Position numbers and translations under genes: made by a program. Source: Roseomonas sp. OT10 (lineage in GTDB: Bacteria > Pseudomonadota > Alphaproteobacteria > Acetobacterales > Acetobacteraceae). Taken from it: 64,000 bases of DNA. How positions within the stretch are numbered: position 1 is the first letter of the stretch; every line of letters starts with the position of its first letter. The notes under the pieces are model-generated. The model saw only the letters and a program-made list of their open reading frames with translations. It made no database searches and was not told where the DNA came from. Below, piece by piece: positions 51,106 through 60,937 of this stretch. Where the stretch lies: assembly GCF_020991085.1 (NCBI RefSeq), contig NZ_CP087719.1, positions 5,211,001 to 5,275,000 on the forward strand, written 5' to 3'.

Positions 51106-53867
51106 GCGATGGAGGATAAGCCGGCGCGGGGCGCGGTAACAGCGTCGTGCAGGGTCGGGGCCAGGGATTTCAGCCGGTACAGCGCCTCCAGCGCCTCGCG
51201 CGGCGTGAGGGCGTCCGGGTCGATGGCGGCCAGTGCCTCCAGCACGAGGCCGGAGGCCGGCGCCGCGGGTTCGTCGGACAGAACGTTCCGGTCGGCTTCG
51301 GAAGGGTCCGGCGCCACGGGCGCGGCGGCCCCGAAGAGCGGCAGCTCCTCGGAGAGCGGGTCGAGGCCCTTCGCCCGCGCCTCCAGCGCCGCCAGCACCT
51401 GCTCCGCCCGCGCGACCACCCCGCGCGGCACGCCGGCCAGCCGCGCCACGTGCAGCCCCCAGGAGCGTTCGGAGACGCCGGGCGCGACGCTGTGCAGGAA
51501 GACCACGCGCCCCCGGTGCTCGCGCACCTGCAGGGTGGCCGGGGCCAGCTCCGGGAGCTTGCCGGCGAGCGCCGTCAGCTCGTGGAAATGGGTCGCGAAG
51601 ATCGCGCGGCAGCGGAGGCGGTCGTGCAGCGCCTCCAGCACCGCCCAGGCGATGGCGAGCCCGTCCCAGGTGGCGGTGCCGCGCCCGACCTCGTCCAGGA
51701 TGACCAGCGAGCGCGGCCCCGCCTGGTTCAGGATCACCGCCGTCTCGCTCATCTCCACCATGAAGGTGGAGCGACCGCCGGCGAGGTCGTCCGCGGCGCC
51801 GACGCGGGAGAAGAGCCGGTCCACCAGCCCCAGCCGCGCGCCCTCCGCCGGCACGAAGAGCCCCGCCTGGGCGAGCACCACCAGCAGCGCGTTCTGCCGC
51901 AGGAAGGTGGACTTGCCCGCCATGTTCGGCCCCGTCAGCAGGCAGAGCCGCCGCCCGGCCGAGAGGTCGGCGTCGTTCGGCACGAAGGCGGGGCCCTTCG
52001 CCCGGCGGAGTGCTGCGTCCACCACCGGGTGGCGGCCCTGGCGGATGCGGAATTCCGTCCCGTCCGTGATCTCCGGTCGGCACCAGCCGCCGCCCGCCGC
52101 CAGCTCGGCCGCCGCCGCCTGGACGTCGATCTCGGCCACCGCGCGGGCGGCGGCGTCGATGCCGGTCGCCGCGTCGAGGCAGAGCTGGCGCAGGTGCGCC
52201 ACCACCCGTGCCTCCCGCCGCCCCGCCTCGTCACGCGCCGAGGCCAGCTTGCGGTCCAGCTCGGCGAGCGCCGCGCAGGTGAAGCGGTGGGTGTTCGCCA
52301 TGGTCTGGCGGTGGATCGGCGCGAGCGGCCCCTCCTGTGCCCCCTTTCCCGATTTCTGGGCCCGCAACAGGGTCTCGCCGGCCGAGGACGGCACCTCCGC
52401 CAGGTGGCCGAACTGCTGGTGGTGGCGGATCTTCAGGCTGGCGACGCCCCAGGCGCGGGCCAGCTCGCGCTGCATCTCCAGGATCGCCTCGCGCGCCCCG
52501 TCGCGCAGCCGGCGCAGCGCGTCGAGCTGCCCGTCATAGCCGGCGCCGATCACCCCCCCATCCTCCAGCCGGGCGGGCAGGGTCTCGGCCAGGGCGCGGG
52601 CCAGCTCCGCCTGGGGCGAGGCGTCCGGGACCAGGGCGCGGGCGGCGCGGAGCAGGAGGAGGGGCAGCTCCTCCGCGCGCAACGCCGCCTGCATCGCCGC
52701 CGCCCGCCCCAGCCCGTCGCGCAGCGCGGCGAGGTCGCGCGGGTTGAAGCGCCCGACGGAGAGCCGGGCCAGGGCGCGCGCCATGTCCGGCGCCCCGCGC
52801 AGCGCTTGGCGCAGGGCCGCGCGCAACCGCGGCGCGTCGAGCAGGGCGGCCACCGCCGCGTGGCGTTCGCCGATCGGGCCGGGATCGGCCAGCGGCGCGC
52901 CGAGCCGCGCGGCCAGCTCCCGCCCGCCCGCCCCGGTCAGGGTGCGGTCCACCGCGGCGAAGAGGCAGTCCTCCGCCCCCCCGCGCTCGGCGCGCAGGAT
53001 CTCCAGGCTGCGGCGGGTGGCGCCGTCCATCCGCAGCGTGCGGGAATCGCCGCAGCATTCGGGGGGCGAGAGGCGCGGCAGGGTGCCGCCCTGGGCGTCG
53101 CGGACATAGTCCAGCGCCATGGCCAGCGCCGCGACCTCGGCGGGCGAGAAGCTGCCGAACCCCTCCAGGCTCGCCACCCCCCAGGCCTCGGCGGCGCGGC
53201 GGCCCGGGTCGCGCGGCGGAACGGCCTCGCGCAGCCGGGCACCGAGAGGGGCGAGCGCGCCACTGGCGACCAGGCCGGGCGGGGCCAGCACCTCGGCCGG
53301 GTCGAGGCGCGCGAGCAGCGCGGCCGCCTCGGCCGGGGCCAGGACCTCCGTGCAGACGGCGCCGGTGGAGATGTCCAGCCAGGCGGCGCCCAGGGCCTCG
53401 CCCGCTTCGGCCAGGGCCAGCAGCCAGGAGGGGCGCCCCCCTTCCAGCAGGGATTCCTCGGTAACCGTGCCGGGCGAGACGACGCGCACCACCTCCCGCC
53501 GGATGGTGGGCGCCTTGCGGGCCTTGGCTTCCTCCGGCGTCTCCATCTGGTCGCAGACGGCCACCCGGTAGCCGCGCCGCAGCAGCCGGGCGAGGTAGGA
53601 CTCATGCGCATACGCCGGCACCCCGGCCATCGGGACCGGCTGGCCGTTGTGCTCGCCGCGGTGGGAGGTGGCGAGGTCCAGCACCTCCCCCACCAGCAGG
53701 GCGTCGTCGAAGAACATCTCGAAGAAGTCGCCCAGCCGGAAGAAGACCAGCGCGTCCGGATGCGCGGCCTTGGCGGCGAACCACTGGGCCATGGCCGGGG
53801 TGGCGCCGCGCGGGTCGAGGCGGGGGGCGGCGGGCGGGGAGAGCGGATCGGTCGGCAGGTCGGGCAT
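51102..53867 (-). CDS. mutS: DNA mismatch repair protein MutS
   Basis: This 921-residue MutS has the mismatch-reading F48-x-E50 in RLGDFFEMFFDDA, the connector and lever domains, and the ATPase with Walker A TGPNMAGKSTFLRQ near residue 645. The signature ATHFHELTAL follows. The last 100 residues include a linker and a C-terminal LxALxxIDPDALTPREALEALYRLK dimer/tetramer segment. It recognises base mismatches after replication. It is divergent from maeB across 100 bp and coupled to glnD. Confidence 0.97.
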   Translation of the reverse strand: MPDLPTDPLSPPAAPRLDPRGATPAMAQWFAAKAAHPDALVFFRLGDFFEMFFDDALLVGEVLDLATSHRGEHNGQPVPMAGVPAYAHESYLARLLRRGYRVAVCDQMETPEEAKARKAPTIRREVVRVVSPGTVTEESLLEGGRPSWLLALAEAGEALGAAWLDISTGAVCTEVLAPAEAAALLARLDPAEVLAPPGLVASGALAPLGARLREAVPPRDPGRRAAEAWGVASLEGFGSFSPAEVAALAMALDYVRDAQGGTLPRLSPPECCGDSRTLRMDGATRRSLEILRAERGGAEDCLFAAVDRTLTGAGGRELAARLGAPLADPGPIGERHAAVAALLDAPRLRAALRQALRGAPDMARALARLSVGRFNPRDLAALRDGLGRAAAMQAALRAEELPLLLLRAARALVPDASPQAELARALAETLPARLEDGGVIGAGYDGQLDALRRLRDGAREAILEMQRELARAWGVASLKIRHHQQFGHLAEVPSSAGETLLRAQKSGKGAQEGPLAPIHRQTMANTHRFTCAALAELDRKLASARDEAGRREARVVAHLRQLCLDAATGIDAAARAVAEIDVQAAAAELAAGGGWCRPEITDGTEFRIRQGRHPVVDAALRRAKGPAFVPNDADLSAGRRLCLLTGPNMAGKSTFLRQNALLVVLAQAGLFVPAEGARLGLVDRLFSRVGAADDLAGGRSTFMVEMSETAVILNQAGPRSLVILDEVGRGTATWDGLAIAWAVLEALHDRLRCRAIFATHFHELTALAGKLPELAPATLQVREHRGRVVFLHSVAPGVSERSWGLHVARLAGVPRGVVARAEQVLAALEARAKGLDPLSEELPLFGAAAPVAPDPSEADRNVLSDEPAAPASGLVLEALAAIDPDALTPREALEALYRLKSLAPTLHDAVTAPRAGLSSIA

Positions 53868-53967
53868 CTGGGGCCCAGCCTAGCGGTCTCTGCCGCAACC
53901 GCGAAGGAGGCGACTTTCCCGATCGCGCCCCGAGCCATATACCCGTGGCCAGGGTGGAGACACGGCC

Positions 53968-56271
53968 ATGGACGACGTTTCGCGCAGCAAGAGCCAGGAC
54001 ACGCGCACGGCGCGGGTGACCGCGGAGGAGGCGCTGGCGCTCCATGCCGAGGGGCGGCCGGGCAAGATCGAGATCCGCATCACCAAGCCGCTGATCACCG
54101 CGCGCGACCTGTCGCTGGCCTATTCGCCCGGCGTGGCCGAGCCCTGCCTGCACATCCACCGCGACCCGTCGCTCGCCTACGACTACACGGCCAAGGGCAA
54201 CATGGTCGCGGTCATCTCCAACGGCACCGCCGTGCTGGGGCTGGGCAACCTCGGCGCGCTGGCCGGCAAGCCGGTGATGGAGGGCAAGGCGGCGCTGTTC
54301 AAGCGCTTCGCCGACGTCGACTCCATCGACCTGTGCCTCAACACGGAGGACGTGGACGAGTTCGTCAACTGCGTCCGCTACCTCGGCCCGTCCTTCGGCG
54401 GCATCAACCTCGAGGACATCAAGGCGCCGGAGTGCTTCGTCATCGAACAGCGCCTGCGCGAGCTGATGGACATCCCCGTCTTCCACGACGACCAGCACGG
54501 CACCGCCATCGTCGCCGCCGCCGGGCTGATCAACGCCTGCCACCTGACGGGGCGCGAGCTGAAGACCACGAAGCTCGTGATCAACGGCGCGGGCTCCGCC
54601 GCCATCGCCTGCGCCGAGCTGGTCAAGGCGATGGGCATGCGGCCCGAGAACATCCTGATGTGCGACACCAAGGGCGTGCTCTACCGCGGCCGCACCGAGG
54701 GCATGAACCAGTGGAAGTCGGCCTATGCGGTGACGACCGACCGCCGCACCCTGTCCCAGGCGATGGAGGGGGCGGACGCCTTCTTCGGCCTGTCCGTGAA
54801 GGGCGCGGTGACGCAGGACATGGTCCGCGCCATGGCGGACAAGCCGATCATCTTCGCCATGGCCAACCCCGATCCGGAGATCACCCCGGACGAGGCCAAG
54901 GCGGCGCGGCCGGACGTCATCATCGCCACCGGCCGTTCCGACTACCCGAACCAGGTGAACAACGTCCTGGGCTTCCCCTTCATCTTCCGCGGCGCGCTGG
55001 ACGTGCGCGCCAGCACGATCAACGACAGCATGAAGGTCGCGGCGGCCGAGGCGCTGGCCGCGCTCGCGCGCGAGGACGTGCCGGAGGAGGTGGCCGGCGG
55101 CAACCCGCTGCGCTACGGCCCCGAATACATCATCCCCAACGCCTTCGACCCGCGGCTGATCTCGCGCGTCTCGCCCGCCGTCGCCAAGGCGGCGATGGAT
55201 TCGGGCGTGGCGCGCAAGCCGCTGATGGACCTCGCCCGCTACACCCGCGAGCTGGCCGGGCGGCTGGACGCCGCCGCCGGCGCGCTGGAGATGATCACCG
55301 AGCGGGTGAAGGCCAATCCCAAGCGGGTCGTCTTCGCCGAGGGCGAGGAGGAGAAGGTGATCCGTGCGGCCATCGCCTTCGCCAATGCCGGCTATGGCAC
55401 GCCCGTGCTGGTGGGGCGCGAGGAGCGCATCACCGCGACCGTCGCGGCGCTGGGCATCCCGCTGCCGGACGGCATCGAGATCCACAACGCCGCCCTGTCG
55501 GACAGCAACCTGCGCTACGCGGAGTACATCTACTCCCGCAAGCAGCGCGAGGGCTTCCTGTTCCGCGACTGCCAGCGCGCGGTGAACCAGGACCGCAACG
55601 CCTTCGCCGCCTGCATGGTGGCGCTGGGCGACGCGGACGCGATGGTGACGGGCACGACGCGCAGCTACTCCGCCTCGCTGAAGGGCATCCTGCTCGGCAT
55701 CGACAAGGGCCAGGACAGCACGGGCGAGGAGCACGTGATGTTCGGCCTGACGCTGCTGCTCACCCGGCGCGCGGGCAGCGTGCTGCTGGCCGACACCGCG
55801 ATTCACGAGCGGCCGGACGCCCCGACGCTGGCCGCCATCGCGCGCCAGTCCGCCGCCCAGGCGCGGCGCCTGGGGCTGGAGCCGCGGGTGGCCTTCCTCT
55901 CCTTCTCCAATTTCGGCGATCCGCGCGGCACCATCCCCGGCTCGATCCGCGAGGCGGTGAAGCTGCTGGACGAGACGGAGGTCGACTTCGAGTACGACGG
56001 CGAGATGACGGCCGATGTCGCGCTCGACCCGGCGATGCGCACCCTCTACCCCTTCTGCCGCCTGACCGGCCCCGCCAACGTGCTGGTGATGCCCGGCCTG
56101 CACGCCGCGCACATCCTGGCTAAGGCGGTGCCCCGCCTGACCAGCGCCGCCACCGTCGGCCCGGTGCTGCAGGGGCTGGCGAAGCCGGCCCAGGTGGTGC
56201 CGACGGCGGCGGGGGTGAACCAGATCCTCGACATGGCCTGCCTCGCCGCCCACGCCGCGATCACGCGCTGA
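53968..56271 (+). CDS. maeB: NADP-dependent malic enzyme with phosphotransacetylase-like domain
   Basis: This 767-residue protein has two parts. Residues 1 to about 430 are the malic enzyme, with YSPGVAEPCL, FHDDQHGTAIV and INGAGSAAIACAELVKAMG for NADP binding. Residues about 445-767 resemble phosphate acetyltransferase but lack its catalysis and act as a metabolite-sensing domain. The enzyme turns malate into pyruvate plus NADPH. This hybrid MaeB is typical of proteobacteria. A GTGGAGA ribosome site supports the ATG. Confidence 0.97.
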   Translation: MDDVSRSKSQDTRTARVTAEEALALHAEGRPGKIEIRITKPLITARDLSLAYSPGVAEPCLHIHRDPSLAYDYTAKGNMVAVISNGTAVLGLGNLGALAGKPVMEGKAALFKRFADVDSIDLCLNTEDVDEFVNCVRYLGPSFGGINLEDIKAPECFVIEQRLRELMDIPVFHDDQHGTAIVAAAGLINACHLTGRELKTTKLVINGAGSAAIACAELVKAMGMRPENILMCDTKGVLYRGRTEGMNQWKSAYAVTTDRRTLSQAMEGADAFFGLSVKGAVTQDMVRAMADKPIIFAMANPDPEITPDEAKAARPDVIIATGRSDYPNQVNNVLGFPFIFRGALDVRASTINDSMKVAAAEALAALAREDVPEEVAGGNPLRYGPEYIIPNAFDPRLISRVSPAVAKAAMDSGVARKPLMDLARYTRELAGRLDAAAGALEMITERVKANPKRVVFAEGEEEKVIRAAIAFANAGYGTPVLVGREERITATVAALGIPLPDGIEIHNAALSDSNLRYAEYIYSRKQREGFLFRDCQRAVNQDRNAFAACMVALGDADAMVTGTTRSYSASLKGILLGIDKGQDSTGEEHVMFGLTLLLTRRAGSVLLADTAIHERPDAPTLAAIARQSAAQARRLGLEPRVAFLSFSNFGDPRGTIPGSIREAVKLLDETEVDFEYDGEMTADVALDPAMRTLYPFCRLTGPANVLVMPGLHAAHILAKAVPRLTSAATVGPVLQGLAKPAQVVPTAAGVNQILDMACLAAHAAITR

Positions 56272-56364
56272 CGGGCGGGAGGGCTCGGCCCCCCGGCACC
56301 TCCCGCCCGTCCGGGCCCGGCGCTGCCGCCGGGCCTGCCGGGATGCGGCGGGGTGGGCGCGCCG

Positions 56365-57348
56365 CTACCTCTCCGTCCCGGCGCGCAGGATCAGCCCGGC
56401 CGAGGTGGCCACGCAGCCGTGGACGGCCAGCTTCAGGTGCGGCGCGTCGGGGGCGATGGCCAGGGGCCAGCCCTTCTGGAGCGGGTAGGGCGGCAGGTCG
56501 ACGAAGCGGTCCAGCACCCCGTCGCCGGCCTCCCAGTCCATCGGCAGGGGGTCGTGGCCGTCCCGGGCGAGGCGGTCGAACAGGCTCTCCAGGTGGCGGC
56601 GGCGGAACAGCACGGTGGGGCCGCGTTCCAGCCCCGGGCCGGAATCGTCCAGGTTGAATTCGGTGGTGTGCACGGCGACGCCACCGGGGCGCAGGCAGCG
56701 CATGGCACGGCGCACGAACTCCAGCCCGGCCTCGATGCTGCCCAGGTGCTCGAAGGAGCAGACGGACCAGACGAAGTCGAACTGCCCGTCCAGCTCGGCC
56801 GGGACGTGGCGCATGTCCAGGTCGCGATGCCGGACCCGGGCATCGAAGGTCGCCCGGTCCACGAGGTGCGGGCGGTAGAGCGTGTCCAGGCTGCTGCCGT
56901 GCTGCTCCGCCCGGATCCAGGCGCGGGCGCGCGGGTCGCGGGGGGAGAGGTCGGTGGCCAGCACCTCCACCCCCGCGGCCGCCATCACCGCGGGCAGGGG
57001 CTCCGCCCCGACCGCGAAGCCCAGGCCGCGGCGGCCGGGGGCGAGCATCCCCGCCTCCCACAAGGCTTGCAGGACGAAGCAGTCCTCCCACACCTTGCGG
57101 TGGTAGAGGGGCAGGATGGCCTGGCGGTCGCACCAGTGGTGCAGCCAGGGGGCTTCCAGGTCGGCCTGGCGGCAGAGCCGGCCCGTCAGGCCGAGCGGGA
57201 CGGGGGCGGCGGGGCCGCGGGAGCCCTGCGCGGCGAAGCCCTGCTCATAGGCCTGGCGCGCCAGGACCGAGCCCAGCACCTTGGTGTTCCAGGCCGCGAA
57301 CTCCGCCTGGCGTGCCTTCGCCCGTCCCGCCGTCAGCCAACGCCACAA
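56365..57348 (-). CDS. SAM-dependent methyltransferase-domain protein
   Basis: This 327-residue protein has a Rossmann-type methyltransferase core. GLGFAVGAEPLPAVMAAAGVEVLATDLS is motif I and its acidic end (near residue 110), FDFVWSVCSFEHLGS is the post-I region, and CLRPGGVAVHTTEFN follows. Family members of this sort occur in glycan and surface-polymer clusters, but no such cluster is here. The substrate is unknown. The first in-frame start is TTG 57348, with no clear ribosome site; the true start could be upstream, as the frame stays open. Confidence 0.82.
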   Translation of the reverse strand: MWRWLTAGRAKARQAEFAAWNTKVLGSVLARQAYEQGFAAQGSRGPAAPVPLGLTGRLCRQADLEAPWLHHWCDRQAILPLYHRKVWEDCFVLQALWEAGMLAPGRRGLGFAVGAEPLPAVMAAAGVEVLATDLSPRDPRARAWIRAEQHGSSLDTLYRPHLVDRATFDARVRHRDLDMRHVPAELDGQFDFVWSVCSFEHLGSIEAGLEFVRRAMRCLRPGGVAVHTTEFNLDDSGPGLERGPTVLFRRRHLESLFDRLARDGHDPLPMDWEAGDGVLDRFVDLPPYPLQKGWPLAIAPDAPHLKLAVHGCVATSAGLILRAGTER

Positions 57349-57429
57349 GCTGCCATGCCCCTTGCCATGCCCGGCCCTGTCTGCCCGCCCCCGGCCGCGG
57401 CGGGAAGCCCCCGGGGGGCGCGGGCGGGC

Positions 57430-58446
57430 TCAACTGTCGAGCCGGATGCCCAGCTCCCGGATCAGCGGGCGCCACAGCGCGATCTCCTTCTCCACGAAGG
57501 CGGAGAACTCGGCGGGCGTCCATGGCGCGGGCTCGATGCCCAGGGTCTGCATCCGCGCCTGCAGCTCGCCGGAGGCGGTGGCCCGGTTGAGCGCCGTGTT
57601 CAACTGCTGCACCACCGGTGCCGGCACCCCGGCCGGGACGGACATGCCCTGCCAGCCATAGGCCACGGCGCCGGCATGGCCCAGCTCCAGCGCGGTCGGC
57701 ACGTCGCGGGCGGAGGCGCTGCGCGCCTCGCTCATCACCAGCAGGGCGCGCGCCTTGCCGTCGCGCAGGAAGGGGATGCCCGTGGCGCAGTCCACCATCA
57801 CGCTGTCCACCGCGCCGGCCAGCAGGTCCTGCATCGCCGCCGGGGCGCCGCGATAGGGCACGTGGGTGGCCTCGAAGCCGCCGGCGCGGCGCTTCAGCAG
57901 TTCCATCGCCAGATGGTGGGGAGAGGCGACGGCCGGGCTGCCATAGGTGGGCACCCGCTGCCGCGTCGCGGCGACGTAGTCGGCGAAGGTCCTGGCCGGG
58001 TCGTCCGGGCGCACCACCAGGAACAGCGGGAAGCGCCCGATGAAGCCGACGCCCGCGAGGTCCTTGTCGGGATCGAGCGGCAGCCGGCTGTAGAGGGCCG
58101 GGTTGTAGACCAGGATACCGTTGTCGACGTGCAGCAGGGTGTAGCCGTCGGGCGCCGCGCGGGCGACCGTCTCGCTGGCCAGCACGGCGCCGCCGCCGGG
58201 GCGGTTCTCCACCACCACGTTCTGGCCCAGCACGCCCGACATCTGCGCCCCGATCAGCCGGGCGAAGACGTCCGAGGCGCCACCGGGCGGGTAGCCCACC
58301 ACCCAGCGCAGCGGATGGGTGGGGAAGGCGCCCGTCCCGGCCCCCGCTCCCTGGGCCCTGAGGGCGGCAGGCCGGGCGGCCTGCAGGGTGGCGGCCAGAC
58401 CCAGCGTGCCGGCGGCCATCCGCCCGAGCTCGCGTCGTCCCAGCAT
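57430..58446 (-). CDS. Bug/TctC-family tripartite tricarboxylate receptor
   Basis: This 338-residue exported receptor has a twin-arginine-like N-terminus (LGRRELGRMAAGTLGLAAT) and a signal end at ALRAQGA. The mature protein has PLRWVVGYPPGGASDVFARL and the VPYRGAPAAMQDLLAG ligand loop. The ATG at 58446 is preceded by GGAGAG and fits family length better than 58491. It is an orphan receptor: no TctAB genes are near. Confidence 0.93.
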   Translation of the reverse strand: MLGRRELGRMAAGTLGLAATLQAARPAALRAQGAGAGTGAFPTHPLRWVVGYPPGGASDVFARLIGAQMSGVLGQNVVVENRPGGGAVLASETVARAAPDGYTLLHVDNGILVYNPALYSRLPLDPDKDLAGVGFIGRFPLFLVVRPDDPARTFADYVAATRQRVPTYGSPAVASPHHLAMELLKRRAGGFEATHVPYRGAPAAMQDLLAGAVDSVMVDCATGIPFLRDGKARALLVMSEARSASARDVPTALELGHAGAVAYGWQGMSVPAGVPAPVVQQLNTALNRATASGELQARMQTLGIEPAPWTPAEFSAFVEKEIALWRPLIRELGIRLDS

Positions 58447-58534
58447 GTCCGTCTCTCCGTTCGTCGGCTGCATCCCGCGCCCATCCTGCACGGACCGGGC
58501 CAGAGCGGACAGCGGGGCGGGGACGGGCCTCCGG

Positions 58535-59095
58535 TCAGCGCCCCACCAGGGCCTGCAGCGCCGCCTCGAAGCCGGAGAGGTCGTGCCAGCGCGCCTCGGG
58601 CGGGATGGCGCGGATCACCAGCGGGCCCTCTGCGGCACGGATGCCGCCATCGATCATCAGGTTGTCGTGCAGCCCGAAATCCTCGAGGTGCAGCCCTTCC
58701 TCATCCTCCCAGGAGCCATCCGCGCGGCGGCGGGCGCGGCCATCCAGGAAGGCCAGGGTGCGGTCGCGGAAGACGCCGTCGGCATTGGCATAGCCCGCCA
58801 CCGGCCGGCCCAGGGCGCGCATGAAGCCCAGCTCATAGATGGTGCCGGCATCGGCGGAGGGGCCGCGGAAGGGGGTGAGGTTGGCAATCAGCGCGTCGCA
58901 GCCGCGGATATGCGCCTCGTTGCGGAGGTAGATCTCCAGGTAGCGCTCGCCGGCCGCGTCGGCCCGTGGGCAGTCCACCGGGTCCAGCGGGAACACCCCT
59001 TCCGCCCCGTGCCGGGCGCAGATGGCCTTCTTCGCCGTGGCCAGCGCCTCGGCATCCGGGAGGAAGACTTCCGGTCCAGCGAGGTAGATTCTCAT
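58535..59095 (-). CDS. Nucleoside 2-deoxyribosyltransferase family protein
   Basis: This 186-residue protein has the N-terminal MRIYLAGPEVFLPDA, DALIANLTPFRGPSADAGTIYELGFMRALG (with the catalytic glutamate in YELG) and GYAN. Members exchange or hydrolyse the base of 2'-deoxynucleosides and work in nucleotide salvage or pool cleaning. With the two nucleoside hydrolases at 18958-20906 it adds to the nucleoside-handling genes, but they are not linked. An AAGAGAA ribosome site precedes the ATG. Confidence 0.92.
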   Translation of the reverse strand: MRIYLAGPEVFLPDAEALATAKKAICARHGAEGVFPLDPVDCPRADAAGERYLEIYLRNEAHIRGCDALIANLTPFRGPSADAGTIYELGFMRALGRPVAGYANADGVFRDRTLAFLDGRARRRADGSWEDEEGLHLEDFGLHDNLMIDGGIRAAEGPLVIRAIPPEARWHDLSGFEAALQALVGR

Positions 59096-59257
59096 TCTGT
59101 TCTCTTAGCGCGCCAAGCCCTTCCAGGCCACCAATCTGCGGTGGAGAAGGAAAGCAAAAGGTTAACGCGCCCGGCGTGCCAGGACCGCCGCACCGGAGGA
59201 TGACGGGCGGGCTTGCCGGACCCGGCCGGCGGGATCGCCGCCGGCCGCGCCGCGAGG

Positions 59258-59932
59258 TCAGGGGGCGCGCCGCCCGGCGGGGCCTCCGGGTGCGCCGAGG
59301 CGTTCCTGTCCGGCCAAGCTCCGCAGCCAGTCCCTGGTCAGCGACACGTCCATCTGCGACAGGCCATGGCCCACCGGCAGGGCATGATGCGTCACCGCCG
59401 CGCCGTCGCGGTCCAGCAGCGCGGCGAGGGCGGCGCTGCTGGCGGCGGGCACGATCGGATCAGCCGTGCCTGAGAGCAGCAGCACGGGCGTGCCGCCCAG
59501 ATCGGCCTCGGGCGGCTGGCGGAAGGGCGGCATGGCGCGCAGGAGCGCGGCGCCGCGCAGCAGGCCGGGGCGCTGCAGCAGCATCGCGGCCGCGATGTTG
59601 GCGCCGTTGGAGAAGCCCAGCGCGACCGGGGCGCCGATGCCGTAGGCGGCGCGGGCGTCGCGGACGAACTCGGCCAGCTCGTCCGTGCGGCGGCGCAGGT
59701 CGGCCTCGTCGAACACGCCCTCGGCCAGGCGGCGGAAGAAGCGGGGCATGCCGTTCTCCGACACCTTGCCGCGCGGCGAGAGCAGCGCCGCCCCGGGCGC
59801 GACCAGGCGGCCCAGCGGCAGCAGGTCGTCCTCGTTGCCGCCCGTGCCATGCAGGAGGAGGAGCGGCGGCAGGTCCGGCGCGGTGGCGGGCTCGAAGCGG
59901 TGCAGGAAGCTCAGTTCGGTGGCGGCGCGCAT
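59258..59932 (-). CDS. Alpha/beta hydrolase, MhqD-like carboxylesterase
   Basis: This 224-residue serine hydrolase has LLLLHGTGGNEDDLLPLG near residue 24 (oxyanion region), the nucleophile elbow GFSNGA near residue 125, the aspartate in SGTADPIVP, and a histidine in LPVGHGLSQMD. It lies 75 bp downstream of a ring-cleaving-dioxygenase-like VOC gene. This pair equals mhqO-mhqD, known from quinone and aromatic electrophile stress in Bacillus. The exact substrate here is unproven. A GGGGAGAA ribosome site supports the start. Confidence 0.9.
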   Translation of the reverse strand: MRAATELSFLHRFEPATAPDLPPLLLLHGTGGNEDDLLPLGRLVAPGAALLSPRGKVSENGMPRFFRRLAEGVFDEADLRRRTDELAEFVRDARAAYGIGAPVALGFSNGANIAAAMLLQRPGLLRGAALLRAMPPFRQPPEADLGGTPVLLLSGTADPIVPAASSAALAALLDRDGAAVTHHALPVGHGLSQMDVSLTRDWLRSLAGQERLGAPGGPAGRRAP

Positions 59933-60007
59933 GGGATGGTTCTCCCCGGAGGGGTGGGCCGGCAGGGGGGGCCGCGCGCCCGTTCCGGGGCGCGCGGCAT
60001 CGCGGGT

Positions 60008-60937
60008 TCAGGCCAGCTCGGGCAGTGCCGCCTCGATGGTGCGGCGGTGCGGCTCGAGGAAGTCCGGCAGCTTCAGCGCCGTGCCGAGCGACGCCTCCGC
60101 CTCGTCCACGGCGAAGCCGGGGATGTCGGTGGCGATCTCGAACAGCACGCCGCCCGGCTCGCGGAAGTAGACGGAGCGGAAGTAGTGCCGGTCCCTCTGC
60201 TCCGTGGGCCGCAGGCCATGGTTCGCGCCCAGCCGGCGTGCCATCTCCATCTCCGCCGCGTCGTCGGCGGCGCGGAAGGCGACGTGGTGCACGCTGCCGC
60301 GGCCCATCCGGCCGGGCAGGAAGCCGCCCACCGAGCGCAGGTCCACGATCCCGCCGATGGCCGTGCCCTCGGCCGCGTAGCGCGCCGTGTCGCCCTCCCG
60401 CGCCAGCTCGGCGAAGCCGAAGACGTCCGTCAGGATGGCGCCGGTCCGCGCGCCGTCCTCCAGCATCAGCGTGACGCCGTGGAAGCCCCGGATCGCGTGC
60501 TCCGCCGGGATGTCCCTGTTGTCCCACCCGGCCTCCGCCTCGAGGCCCGGCAGGGCGACGAGGGCGAGGCGCAGGCCGTCCGGGTCGCGGAAGGCCAGCA
60601 CGGTCTCGCCGAAGCGGGTGGCGCGCTCGACCTCCACGCCCTTCTCCATCAGGCGGTGCAGCCAGTAGCCGGTGGCGGCCTGCGGGATGCGGAACGCCGT
60701 CTCCTGCGTCTCGCCGATGCCGAGGCGGCCGGGGGCGGCGTGCTCCCAGGGGAAGAAGGTGAGGATCGTCCCGGGGCTGCCGGCCGCGTCGCCGTAGTAG
60801 AGGTGGTAGGCGCCGGGATCATCGAAGTTCACCGTCTTCTTCACCAGCCGCAGCCCGAGGGCGCGAGTGTAGAAATCCAGGTTGCGCTTCGCGTTTCCGG
60901 CGATGGCGGTGACGTGGTGGATGCCGTTGCGGGCCAT
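60008..60937 (-). CDS. Ring-cleaving dioxygenase family VOC protein (MhqO-like)
   Basis: This 309-residue protein has two VOC modules. The first opens GIHHVTAIAGNAKRNLDFYTRALGLRLVKKTVNFDD, a signature of the MhqO/YdfO group, followed by YYGDAAGSPGTILTFFPW. The second begins GFHGVTLMLED and ends near YFREPGGVLFEIATDIPGF. Metal ligands of extradiol type are the histidines in HHVT and SVHHVAF, and the glutamate in FEIA. It is the first gene of an mhqOD-like pair. A strong AGGAGGC ribosome site precedes the ATG at 60937. Confidence 0.92.
   Translation of the reverse strand: MARNGIHHVTAIAGNAKRNLDFYTRALGLRLVKKTVNFDDPGAYHLYYGDAAGSPGTILTFFPWEHAAPGRLGIGETQETAFRIPQAATGYWLHRLMEKGVEVERATRFGETVLAFRDPDGLRLALVALPGLEAEAGWDNRDIPAEHAIRGFHGVTLMLEDGARTGAILTDVFGFAELAREGDTARYAAEGTAIGGIVDLRSVGGFLPGRMGRGSVHHVAFRAADDAAEMEMARRLGANHGLRPTEQRDRHYFRSVYFREPGGVLFEIATDIPGFAVDEAEASLGTALKLPDFLEPHRRTIEAALPELA

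Noticed and set aside
51147-56123. Plus-strand open frame of 1658 codons over mutS and maeB
   Set aside because: It is antisense to mutS and out of frame with maeB. The composition is low-complexity and both real genes have intact motifs.
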